From Coneutiohabitans sp964457925 (GTDB lineage Bacteria > Zhuqueibacterota > Zhuqueibacteria > Zhuqueibacterales > Zhuqueibacteraceae): 64,000 nt of DNA. Location: contig CAYWGH010000032.1 in assembly GCA_964457925.1 (NCBI GenBank), positions 1 to 64,000 on the forward strand. The letters are read 5' to 3'. The notes beneath the pieces are model-generated. The model saw nothing but the letters and a program-made list of their open reading frames with translations. It was not told where the DNA came from and searched no databases. Numbering within the stretch: position 1 is the first letter of the stretch; the number at the start of each line of letters is the position of its first letter. Positions 42,066-50,362 of this stretch are shown here, in pieces. The position numbers and the translations under genes are program-made.

Positions 42066-42272
42066 AGCCGGCAGTTGTGAGCGCTGATTCGCCCAACGCC
42101 GGAGGCGTGAAATGTTTATAGCCGGCATGCCAATATCAACGCCAAAACCCCGTCAGGGGTGGCATGTTGGCAAATGCTTTTCACATGTCACCCTTCCAGG
42201 GTTTAGAAAATGGTGCTGTACCCAATCTATAAACATCGCACCGCTACGCGGTTATCCGGAAAATCCGGAGTA
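42066..42272 (+). repeat. Repeat R, copy C (diverged 3' half)
   Basis: Identical to copies A and B to about 42192 (ending CACATGTCACCC), then related but diverged (TCTATAAACAT and ACCGCTACGCGGT are kept). It fills most of the gap before hsdR. Confidence 0.8.
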
Positions 42273-42368
42273 CTGCCGGCAACTGGCAAAGCATTTTTGA
42301 CAGTTCAAGACGCGAACCGGCAACTATTCAAAAAAATCGAATAGTTCAAAACGATCATGAGGCTTGCC

Positions 42369-45300
42369 ATGTCCCAAACCACCGAAAAAGCCTTCGAAAC
42401 CTACGTTGAATCCATTCTGCTGAATCAATCCGAATGGCAGCCCGGCACCACGGCGGAATGGGACGTGGAAACCGCGCTGTTTCCAGCGCGCATCTTTGCT
42501 TTCTTGCAAGAAACGCAAACTAAACTTTGGGAGCAGATGCGCGGCCTGCACCGCGACGCCTTGGAAAGCCTGCTCATCAACGCGCTGGTCAAAGAACTGG
42601 AGCTGAAGGGCGCGCTGCACGTTCTGCGGCACGGCTTCAAGTTTTATGGCAAGACGTTCCGCCTCGCCTATTTCAAACCGGCGCACGGCTTGAATTATGA
42701 CATACTCGCGCTGTTCAATAAAAACCAGTTGACGGTGACGCGGCAGGTGCCGTGCCATCCCGGGAAACACGACACGGTTGATTTGCTGTTGGCGGTGAAC
42801 GGCGTGCCGGTGGCAACCTGCGAGCTGAAGAATCCCGGCACCGGACAGAATTGGCGTCATGCGGTGAAGCAGTATCAAGACGATCGCGATCCCGCAGCGC
42901 CGCTGTTCCAATTCAAGAAACGCGCACTGGTGCATTTTGCGGTTGATCCTGATGAAGTTTACATGACGACGCATCTGCGCAAAGAGGCGACGCATTTTCT
43001 GCCGTTCAATCGCGGCAGCCATCCGGGCGAGATTCAATGCGGCGCCGGCAATCCGCAGCACCCTTCCGGCTATCGCACCGGCTACTTTTGGGAAGAGGCG
43101 CTGAAGTTCGACAGTTTTCTCGACATTCTCGGCCACTTCATGTTCATTGAGAAAAAAGATGAGAAAGTCGATGATGGCCGCGGGGGGCAAAAGAGAATCA
43201 CCAAAGAAACGCTGGTCTTTCCGCGCTATCACCAACTCGATGCAGTGCGCAAAATCGTCGCGACTGCCCGGCAGGAAGGCGCCGGCCACAATTATTTGAT
43301 CCAACATTCTGCCGGCAGCGGCAAGACCAACAGCATCTCGTGGCTCTCGCACCGGCTGGCGAGCTTGCACACGGCGCACGACGAAAAAGTTTTCGATTGC
43401 GTTATCGTCATCACGGACCGGCGCGTGCTCGATCAACAACTGCAAGACGCGATTTACCAAATCGAACACGCGCAAGGCGTGGTGAAGGCGATTGACGAAG
43501 ACGCCAAGCAACTGGCCGCGGCGCTGATCGACGGCACCAAGATCGTGGTCACGACGCTGCAGAAATTTCCCTTTGTGCTGCGCGGCCTGCTTTATGCCGC
43601 CGGCGCGGAGAGTCAGGAGAAAGCGACGGAGGAGGAAAAACAAAAGGCGAAAGAATGGGAAGCGGCCATCGCATCGAGAAAATATGCGGTGATCGTGGAC
43701 GAGGCCCATTCCAGCCAAACCGGCGAAACCGCGCGCGAACTGAAAGGCGTTCTCGGCGCTGGGGCAACGGATGAAGAAGGCGAAGCAGATTGGGAAGATC
43801 GCTTGAATCAAGTCATACAATCGCGCGGCCGGCAGCCGAATCTGAGTTTTTTTGCTTTCACGGCCACGCCGAAAGGCAAGACGATTGAGCTTTTCGGCAG
43901 AATGGGAAGCAGCGGCAAACCCGAGGCTTTTCACATTTACAGCATGCGCCAGGCGATTGAGGAAAATTTCATTCTCGATGTGCTGACGAATTACACCACG
44001 TATGCCACTTATTACAAGCTGCTCAAAGCCGCCGAAGACGATCCCGATCTGCCGATGAAAAAAGCCACGCGCGCGCTGGCCAAGTTCATGAGTTTGCATC
44101 CGTACAACCTCGAGCAAAAAACCGAGGTGATGGTCGAGCATTTCCGGCGCAGCGTGCGGCCTCGCCTCGGCGGCCGCGCCAAAGCGATGGTGGTGACGTC
44201 CTCGCGTTTGCATGCGGTGCGTTATAAACTCGCGTTTGACGACTACATCAAAGAGAACGGCTACAACGATATTCACACACTCGTGGCGTTCAGCGGAAAG
44301 TTGAAAGATCCGGACACCAATCTTGAATACACCGAGCCGGGAATGAATCTTGACATCGTTTCGGGCAAGCCGATCAGCGAATCGCAGCTTCCCGAACGGT
44401 TCGAGTCGCCGGATTATCAAATCTTGCTGGTGGCGAACAAGTATCAAACCGGTTTCGACCAGCCGCTGCTGCACACGATGTACGTGGACAAGCGCCTCGA
44501 CGGCGTGCAGGCGGTGCAAACGCTGTCGCGCTTGAATCGCATGATCCCCGGCAAAGACGCGCCGTTTGTGCTGGATTTTGTGAACGAAGCGGAAGACATC
44601 TACCGCGCGTTCAAGCCGTATTACGACACCACCAGTTTGCAGGAGGTTTCAGATCCGTTGAAGTTGGAAACGCTGAAGCACGAATTGGATCAAGTGCAGG
44701 TTTATCACTGGAACGAGGTGGAGGCTTTCGCGAAAGTTTTTTATAAGCCGGCGGAGCAGCAGAAAGCGGCGGATCACGCGCAGATGCAACGCCATCTCCA
44801 GCCGGCGGTGGATCGTTTCAAAGCCATCGACGATGAGGAAAAGCGGAGAGAATTTCGCGAAAAACTGAATTCTTATGTCAGGCTTTATTCTTTCCTGAGT
44901 CAGATCATACCTTATGCCGATGCGGATTTGGAAATGCTCTATAGCTTTGGCCGCTTGCTGTTACCGCATCTGCCGCTTGATCGGGGCGTTGCCATTGTCA
45001 AGGTCGGTGATGAAGTGGAATTGCAATACTACCGCATGGAACGGATTTTTTCCGGTGCCATCAAAATTGCCGAAGGCGAAGCGCAATACGTCAAAAGCCC
45101 CACCGATGTGGGCACCGGCAAGGCTCAAGATGAGAAGGCGCCGTTGTCAGAGATCATCGAGGTGTTGAACGAACGCTTCGGCACGCAGTTCAACGAAGAA
45201 GACCGGCTTTTCTTTCAGCAGATCAAAGAGAAAGCCTGCAAGAATCAGCAGGTGATTCAAACCGCGCTCGCCAATCCGCTGGACAAGTTCGAGCTGGGCA

Positions 45301-45446
45301 TCCGGAAGCTGATCGAGGATTTCATGATCGAGCGGATGGCGGACAACGACAAGATCGTGACGCGCTATATGTCTGAAGGCGATTTTCAAGGTTCGGTTTT
45401 GCCAATTTTGGCAAAAGAAATTTTTGCAGCGATACGAAGAAGCTAG
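42369..45446 (+). CDS. hsdR: Type I restriction endonuclease subunit R
   Basis: 1025 aa from ATG 42369 (TGAGG upstream; ATG 42357 is part of the site). N-terminal PD-(D/E)xK nuclease: D138, then E152-L-K154 in VATCELKNP. SF2 helicase motor: Walker A HSAGSGKTNS with K319, DEAH at 444-447, FFAFTATPKGK (motif III), and YQTGFDQP with QTLSRLNR (motifs V and VI). It cuts unmethylated DNA after ATP-driven translocation, together with HsdM and HsdS. All catalytic motifs are intact, so the enzyme should be active if hsdS is. Confidence 0.95.
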   Translation: MSQTTEKAFETYVESILLNQSEWQPGTTAEWDVETALFPARIFAFLQETQTKLWEQMRGLHRDALESLLINALVKELELKGALHVLRHGFKFYGKTFRLAYFKPAHGLNYDILALFNKNQLTVTRQVPCHPGKHDTVDLLLAVNGVPVATCELKNPGTGQNWRHAVKQYQDDRDPAAPLFQFKKRALVHFAVDPDEVYMTTHLRKEATHFLPFNRGSHPGEIQCGAGNPQHPSGYRTGYFWEEALKFDSFLDILGHFMFIEKKDEKVDDGRGGQKRITKETLVFPRYHQLDAVRKIVATARQEGAGHNYLIQHSAGSGKTNSISWLSHRLASLHTAHDEKVFDCVIVITDRRVLDQQLQDAIYQIEHAQGVVKAIDEDAKQLAAALIDGTKIVVTTLQKFPFVLRGLLYAAGAESQEKATEEEKQKAKEWEAAIASRKYAVIVDEAHSSQTGETARELKGVLGAGATDEEGEADWEDRLNQVIQSRGRQPNLSFFAFTATPKGKTIELFGRMGSSGKPEAFHIYSMRQAIEENFILDVLTNYTTYATYYKLLKAAEDDPDLPMKKATRALAKFMSLHPYNLEQKTEVMVEHFRRSVRPRLGGRAKAMVVTSSRLHAVRYKLAFDDYIKENGYNDIHTLVAFSGKLKDPDTNLEYTEPGMNLDIVSGKPISESQLPERFESPDYQILLVANKYQTGFDQPLLHTMYVDKRLDGVQAVQTLSRLNRMIPGKDAPFVLDFVNEAEDIYRAFKPYYDTTSLQEVSDPLKLETLKHELDQVQVYHWNEVEAFAKVFYKPAEQQKAADHAQMQRHLQPAVDRFKAIDDEEKRREFREKLNSYVRLYSFLSQIIPYADADLEMLYSFGRLLLPHLPLDRGVAIVKVGDEVELQYYRMERIFSGAIKIAEGEAQYVKSPTDVGTGKAQDEKAPLSEIIEVLNERFGTQFNEEDRLFFQQIKEKACKNQQVIQTALANPLDKFELGIRKLIEDFMIERMADNDKIVTRYMSEGDFQGSVLPILAKEIFAAIRRS

Positions 45447-45545
45447 CCGGGATCCCATGCGCAGGCTGCACGCCTGGCATAATTTATTTCTATGGTAGAA
45501 ATTCCCCGGCAATCTTCCCACTTATCTCTTTGTATAGTTCCTCCC

Positions 45546-45593
45546 AAACCATCCCTTGCGACAGTAGAAAACCCTCGCTTCGCCGCGTATATT
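45546..45593 (+). repeat. 48-bp dispersed repeat, copy 1
   Basis: Begins AAACCATCCCTTGCGACAGT and matches 56382-56429 at 38 of 48 positions. It lies 70 bp upstream of the MddA-like gene, so it may contain a conserved promoter or be an old mobile fragment. Confidence 0.45.
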
Positions 45594-45663
45594 AGCGCCC
45601 AGTAAGCGGCCGCAGTTTATTTACAAAGCATCAAAAAGACATTTGCAGAAAGGAAAAATCGCT

Positions 45664-46449
45664 ATGAAACGACTGCTGGTTTTTCTGTACGGCGTGGTGT
45701 CTTACGCCATTTTTTTCGTAACATTTTGTTACGCTGCCGGTTTCGTCGGCAACATTCTGGTGCCCAAGTCGATTGACTCCGCGCCCACCGCGCCGTTGGC
45801 AACGGCCTTACTCGTCAACGCCGCGTTGCTCGGCTTGTTCGCCGTGCAGCACAGCGTGATGGCGCGGCAAAGTTTCAAGCGCATGATTACACGCTTCATT
45901 CCCAAAGCCGCGGAGCGCAGCACGTTCGTCTTGCTTGCCAGCCTGTGCCTGATCTTGATGTTCTGGAAATGGGAGCCAATCGGCGGCGTGATTTGGGACG
46001 TGCAAAATCCCGCTGGCCGGGCGGTGCTTTACAGCTTGTTTGCCTTCGGCTGGCTGTTGGTGTTGCTTACCACGTTTTTGATCAATCACTTCGATCTGTT
46101 TGGCCTGCGCCAGGTGTGGCTGTATTTGCGCGGCAAAGAATACCGGCCGGTTGGATTCGTGATGCCGGTGATCTACAAATATGTGCGCCACCCGCTCTAC
46201 CTCGGCTTCTTGTTCGGTTTCTGGGCCACGCCGACCATGACGGTTGCGCATCTGGTGTTTGCGCTGGCGACCACCGGCTACATTCTCATCGCAATTCAAC
46301 TGGAAGAGCGCGATTTGGTGCGCGAGCATGGCGACAGATACGTGAATTATCGCCGCCAGGTGCCGATGCTCATTCCCGCGCTGCAACCCAAAGCGAGTCT
46401 CGCTTCGGTTGGCGCAGCGCCTGCGGTTGCTGCATCACAAGCAGAGTAG
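45664..46449 (+). CDS. mddA: MddA/NnrU-family membrane methyltransferase
   Basis: 261 aa from ATG 45664 with AAAGGA upstream. Five to six TM helices. It matches the MddA pattern: YGVVSYAIFFVTFCYAAGFVG, LLGLFAVQHSVMAR, AERSTFVLLASL, LINHFDLFGLRQVWLYLRGK, and the C-terminal SAM-binding part VRHPLYLGFLFGFWATPTMT and QLEERDLVREHGDRYVNYRRQ. MddA methylates methanethiol to dimethyl sulfide; related proteins methylate isoprenylcysteine, so the substrate is inferred from the close pattern only. Transcribed alone after the hsd locus. Confidence 0.8.
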   Translation: MKRLLVFLYGVVSYAIFFVTFCYAAGFVGNILVPKSIDSAPTAPLATALLVNAALLGLFAVQHSVMARQSFKRMITRFIPKAAERSTFVLLASLCLILMFWKWEPIGGVIWDVQNPAGRAVLYSLFAFGWLLVLLTTFLINHFDLFGLRQVWLYLRGKEYRPVGFVMPVIYKYVRHPLYLGFLFGFWATPTMTVAHLVFALATTGYILIAIQLEERDLVREHGDRYVNYRRQVPMLIPALQPKASLASVGAAPAVAASQAE

Positions 46450-46527
46450 CATCACGTGGCGATCGTCGGGTTTTATCGCGATAGAGGTCGACACGCGTTT
46501 CAAACGGATTCAGCACAACATTTCGGG

Positions 46528-46562
46528 AAGTCGAATGAAGGCAAAACGCCTTTGCTCGACTT
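46528..46562. other. Nested hairpin in the 46450-46616 spacer
   Basis: AAGTCGA (46528-46534) pairs with TCGACTT (46556-46562), enclosing AAGGC/GCCTT. No T-run follows, so it is more likely an RNA processing or regulatory structure than a terminator. Confidence 0.4.
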
Positions 46563-46616
46563 CACCCGGAAAGTTCAACCAAAGAAAATGACGTCTCTCA
46601 AAAGTGGAGGACTCGC

Positions 46617-46844
46617 GTGAGTTCGCGAACCGCCGTGACGCGAAGCGTGCGACAAAGCACGCTGTTTCGCTTGTACCAATACTACATCCTTGATAGCATG
46701 CTGATCGTCAAGCAATCCGGATTCAAGGCATTGCTGCGCCAAAGAGGCCCGAAGTTTTTAGCGATTATTTTTGTGTATTATCTCGTGCGCGACACCCTGC
46801 TCTACCTCGTTTTGCCCTTTTGTCTCGCGCGGGGTTTGTTCTAA
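46617..46844 (+). CDS. Small membrane protein of unknown function
   Basis: 75 aa, GTG start behind GTGGAGG. Basic N-terminus (SSRTAVTRSVRQSTLFRLYQYY), then one TM helix (FLAIIFVYYLVRDTLLYLVLPF). Not recognised. It is 13 bp before the next small gene, so the two are likely translated from one message. Confidence 0.55.
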   Translation: MSSRTAVTRSVRQSTLFRLYQYYILDSMLIVKQSGFKALLRQRGPKFLAIIFVYYLVRDTLLYLVLPFCLARGLF

Positions 46845-46857
46845 TCAGGAGATAACG

Positions 46858-47058
46858 ATGGCCCTGTTCGACAATTTTTTTGAGATACCTGCCGTGGAGT
46901 TTACCGAAGAAGATCTGCAGGAGTTGTTTGAGCTGTTCGATCCGGAGAAAGCCGAGCGCAACGAAACGTTGCATGTGGCTGCTTCGCCGGCGGCCCCGAC
47001 AGTGGAAGCGACGAAGAATACTTTTGCTGAAGCGTTACAGATGCTGAGTTTGTATTGA
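46858..47058 (+). CDS. Small acidic protein of unknown function
   Basis: 66 aa from ATG 46858 (CAGGAG seven bases upstream). Strongly acidic start (FFEIPAVEFTEEDLQELFELF) followed by an Ala/Thr/Pro-rich segment. No domain recognised. The pairing with a basic membrane protein suggests they may interact. Confidence 0.55.
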   Translation: MALFDNFFEIPAVEFTEEDLQELFELFDPEKAERNETLHVAASPAAPTVEATKNTFAEALQMLSLY

Positions 47059-47143
47059 GCCTGCCGCCGGTTTGCTGTTGTCTTGCGCACATGCGACAAT
47101 CGTTCAAGATTGACGCGAAACAAGTTTGATTTGAAAGACGCTT

Positions 47144-47665
47144 ATGGAAAGTATGCAGCGCATCAAAATCGCTTTTGAACGCAATGAAAAAGCCTTGCAG
47201 CTTCGGCCCGCGCTGGGCAGGAAAACAGCGATTACCAAAATCAGTGTGCGCGACGGATTAATGTGTGAAATTTCCGAAGGCGCGTGGAAAATTGTCACAG
47301 ACATGGGCGAAAATCGCGGCGGCGCGAATGCCGGCCCCAATCCGGGAATTCTTGGACGCGGCGCCTTGGGCAGTTGCCTGGCCATGGGGTATATGATGTG
47401 GGCCGCCAAACTCGGCGTGACGATCACAAATCTCGAAGTCGAGATTCAGGCTGACATGGATGTACGCGGTGAGTACGCCCTGGCGGAGGCGCCGGCGGGT
47501 TATCTGGAAGTGCGGTATCTGGTGAATGTCGAAAGTCCGGCTCCGCGAGAAGAGATTTTGCGCGTGTTGGATGTCGCGGATGAACACAGCTCTTATCTCG
47601 ACATTTTTCGCCGGCCACAACAGATGCGCAGAGAGGTTCGCTTCATCGCAAGTCAAAAGAAATAA
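47144..47665 (+). CDS. OsmC-family protein
   Basis: 173 aa. OsmC/Ohr fold features: GRKTAITKISVRDGLMCEISEGAWKIVTDMG, PGILGRGALGSCLAMGYMMWAA with the active-site-type Cys, and ITNLEVEIQADMDVRGEYA. The second conserved Cys of peroxidase OsmC/Ohr is replaced (VADEHSSYLDIF), so classical thiol peroxidase activity is doubtful. Start at the first ATG, 47144; a second ATG lies nine bases on. Confidence 0.8.
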   Translation: MESMQRIKIAFERNEKALQLRPALGRKTAITKISVRDGLMCEISEGAWKIVTDMGENRGGANAGPNPGILGRGALGSCLAMGYMMWAAKLGVTITNLEVEIQADMDVRGEYALAEAPAGYLEVRYLVNVESPAPREEILRVLDVADEHSSYLDIFRRPQQMRREVRFIASQKK

Positions 47666-47779
47666 CGTTTTTGTTCCGGAAAATCCTCTGATACGAAACG
47701 CCGTCAGCAAATCCGGCTTGGGAAATTTTTTGAATGGGGAGTTTAAAAAATCAAGCAATAAACCTCACAAAGCCATCTT

Positions 47780-48613
47780 ATGGAACCTAAACTGCAACGG
47801 CGGATTCAGCGTTATGGCTGGGACAAAGCCGCCGATTTTTATGAACAGTATTGGCAACAACAATTGCAACCGGCGCAAACCAGGCTGTTGGAGATGGCCG
47901 GCTTGCAGCGCGGCGAGGCTGTGCTCGAGGTTGCTTGCGGCACGGGTTTAATCACCTTTCCGGCGGCCGCGCAGGTTGGCGCAGAGGGCAAAGTTGTCGC
48001 CACAGATATCTCAGAACAAATGGTGGAATTGGGCCGCGCCCGCGCCGTCGAGCGAGGGTTTTCTCATATTGCCTGGCTGCGCCGCGATGCGGAGGATTTG
48101 CAGCTTCCTGAAACCGGATTTGATGCAGCGCTGTGCGGACTCGGCATGATGTATTTCCCGGATCCTTTGCAGGCGCTCAGAGAAATGAAATCCGCATTGA
48201 AATCCGGCGGGCGTGCGGTGGCTGCGGTATGGGGCAAGCGCGCGCATTGCGGCTGGGCAGAGATTTTCCCCATCGTTGATGCGCGTGTGCAAAGCGAAGT
48301 ATGCCCGTTGTTTTTTCAATTGGGAACGGGCGATTTGCTCAAACAAACATTCCTCGCCGCCGGTTTTGAAGAAGTCGTTTTAGAAAGGATTGCCACGCTT
48401 TTGCATTATGACTCTTCCGAAGACGCCTGCGGTGCTGCGTTCATCGGCGGGCCGGTTGCATTGGCGCATGCGCGCTTTGACGAACGCACGCGCCAGGAAG
48501 CTTATGCCGAGTATTTGGATTCGATTGCAGGATATCGCAACGGGAACGGCTACAACATCCCCGGTGAATTTGTCATCGTAAGAGGGCGCAAACCCTTCGG
48601 GGTTAATGCATGA
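47780..48613 (+). CDS. Class I SAM-dependent methyltransferase
   Basis: 277 aa. Motif I VLEVACGTGLITFPAA, motif II VVATDISEQMVELGRA, then RRDAEDLQLPETGFDAALCGLGMMYFPDP. This is the UbiE/Methyltransf_11 type; the substrate is unknown. Its 3' end overlaps by 11 bp the 3' end of the convergent gene at 48603. Confidence 0.85.
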   Translation: MEPKLQRRIQRYGWDKAADFYEQYWQQQLQPAQTRLLEMAGLQRGEAVLEVACGTGLITFPAAAQVGAEGKVVATDISEQMVELGRARAVERGFSHIAWLRRDAEDLQLPETGFDAALCGLGMMYFPDPLQALREMKSALKSGGRAVAAVWGKRAHCGWAEIFPIVDARVQSEVCPLFFQLGTGDLLKQTFLAAGFEEVVLERIATLLHYDSSEDACGAAFIGGPVALAHARFDERTRQEAYAEYLDSIAGYRNGNGYNIPGEFVIVRGRKPFGVNA

Positions 48614-50105
48614 GTGATTGCAGCGCAATCACGAAAGAAAACTGATGCGTGAGCACAAGCGCATCTTGCAGTGTGAGAAGGCCGGCCGGCGCGATAATGA
48701 AATTGCTGCCATAGCTGTGCGCATCTGTCATTGCCGCTTCGACAAAGTCGACCCCGGGCTGCCCGGTTCCGATGGTCATCATGCCGGAATAACGGATCTG
48801 AAGAGCCGGAAAATCGAGATTGAATCCAATGCTCGGCGTCCATTCTCCCCAAGACTCCTTTTGCGTTCTGCGCGTGGCTGCAATGAAATCGGTTTGTTTG
48901 AGGCGGTAGTTGATCAAACGCCCCTGCAGGCCAAGCTGGAAACCGAAATTGTTTTGTTGTCCACTTAGACCCAGACGTACCAGCCAATTTGAAAACCGAA
49001 AGTAGTTTTCCACCGTTTTCCCTCCCGCAGGAATATTCTCGCCGCTGCGTGAGATTGTCGGTTCCGCCGCATCGGCCCAGGTGTGGCTCCAGATCGGTTC
49101 AAAAATAAAATCAACAGCCATGACGCTCGGCCCTTTTTCATTCGCCAGGCCGGCGCCAAAGTTGAAAGCCCAAGTTGTGCCCGGGTCTCGCGGAATATTC
49201 ATGATCTCGTAGTTCGGTATCTTCGGATGGGATTTGCGATTGACCGTCAAGATCAAGCCGGCGCGCCCGCCTTCACGCGCCATTGGCGTTGTGATTCCCG
49301 CGTGCAGTCCCCACGTATTCGTCTGGTCGAGATTTCGCTCCAGTCTTGTGCTAAACTGGGGATTTATAAAATCACCTTCCCAGCTCCAAAACCTGCGATA
49401 GAGATCATGCGTCATTTTGACCCGGTTGTGCAGCAGCAATAGCTCAAACGAAGGCTGACCGGGGCCTTCCTGCAACAATCCGAGGCGATAATCCTCCAGG
49501 CGGCCATATTGCACGAGTTGAGAATTGAAGGAGTATAAAAAATCGACGCCCTGCATGGCCTCCAATTCTGCCCATGACACGCTGGCCGCGAGGGACAGGT
49601 TCGTGCCTGGCAGTTTTTTTCCGATCAAGCCGGCGACATACGTATTAGTTTTGTTATCGTCCGTCAGGATAATGCCGGTGTTCTGCCAAATGTCGTCAGG
49701 CCGGACGATTCGAAACTCACCTTGATTGTCCCGATCATTGTGCTTTTGCACGGCGAGATTCAAACCGCCGAACCATTCCTTGGAGCCAACTAAAGCGCCT
49801 AACGGCAGGCTGCGAATGCCGCCATTTCCATCTGTAATATTGCTGAAAACCGGCGAGCTGAACAAATAGGCTCCGCGAATGCGCGCGCCCTTCGCAGGGT
49901 TGATAAAGGGGTCGAAAGAGGGATCCGGCACGGCAAGCGAGACGCCGCCCATGCCGAGGTTTTGAGAAGGAGCCAACAGAAATTGTTCGGCAGCGGCGAC
50001 TGGTACAGATCTCACGGAGATGAGCTGGGAATGGGAAACGAGTGGAAAGGATAACAACACGGCCAAAAGACAGGCGGGCTTGTGAAGCAGAATGGGCGCC
50101 TTCAT
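48603..50105 (-). CDS. Outer-membrane beta-barrel protein (PorV/OmpP1-like)
   Basis: 500 aa from ATG 50105, with GGGAGGA just upstream on the minus strand; the ATG at 50147 gives a non-signal extension. A signal peptide ends at SHSQ. The early motif FLLAPSQNLGMGGVSLAVPDPSFDPFINPA is typical of PorV/FadL-like barrels in FCB bacteria, followed by many amphipathic strands and an aromatic-rich end. PorV-type proteins take part in type IX secretion; this assignment is by pattern only. The gap 50106-50362 to the TonB gene holds no ORF. Confidence 0.7.
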   Translation of the reverse strand: MKAPILLHKPACLLAVLLSFPLVSHSQLISVRSVPVAAAEQFLLAPSQNLGMGGVSLAVPDPSFDPFINPAKGARIRGAYLFSSPVFSNITDGNGGIRSLPLGALVGSKEWFGGLNLAVQKHNDRDNQGEFRIVRPDDIWQNTGIILTDDNKTNTYVAGLIGKKLPGTNLSLAASVSWAELEAMQGVDFLYSFNSQLVQYGRLEDYRLGLLQEGPGQPSFELLLLHNRVKMTHDLYRRFWSWEGDFINPQFSTRLERNLDQTNTWGLHAGITTPMAREGGRAGLILTVNRKSHPKIPNYEIMNIPRDPGTTWAFNFGAGLANEKGPSVMAVDFIFEPIWSHTWADAAEPTISRSGENIPAGGKTVENYFRFSNWLVRLGLSGQQNNFGFQLGLQGRLINYRLKQTDFIAATRRTQKESWGEWTPSIGFNLDFPALQIRYSGMMTIGTGQPGVDFVEAAMTDAHSYGSNFIIAPAGLLTLQDALVLTHQFSFVIALQSLMH

Positions 50106-50362
50106 TTTCCATCCTCCCGATTTTGAGGGAACGTAAGGCACACGCAAGAAAAAAATGGGTTAGCGCCCATGTCAAAGGGCAAAGCCCATACCAATGCCGC
50201 GAGCGGACCAATTGGAATGGCGCTGCTGTAAGCGCTTAAGAATTATCGCGCATTCAGATTATGCAAGCGGGAAAGAGTTTTGCATCCGGCAAAAACACTC
50301 AAAGACTTGAGCCTTTAATCAAATTTTTGAGGGAGATGGTGAATTCTCATGCTGAGATGATC

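Noticed and set aside
38192..42300. CRISPR array suggested by regularly spaced palindromes
   Set aside because: The palindromes differ in sequence, spacers are themselves repeated, and no cas gene is present.
42324..44519. 731-codon minus-strand frame opposite hsdR
   Set aside because: Antisense shadow; hsdR has all nuclease and helicase motifs on the plus strand.
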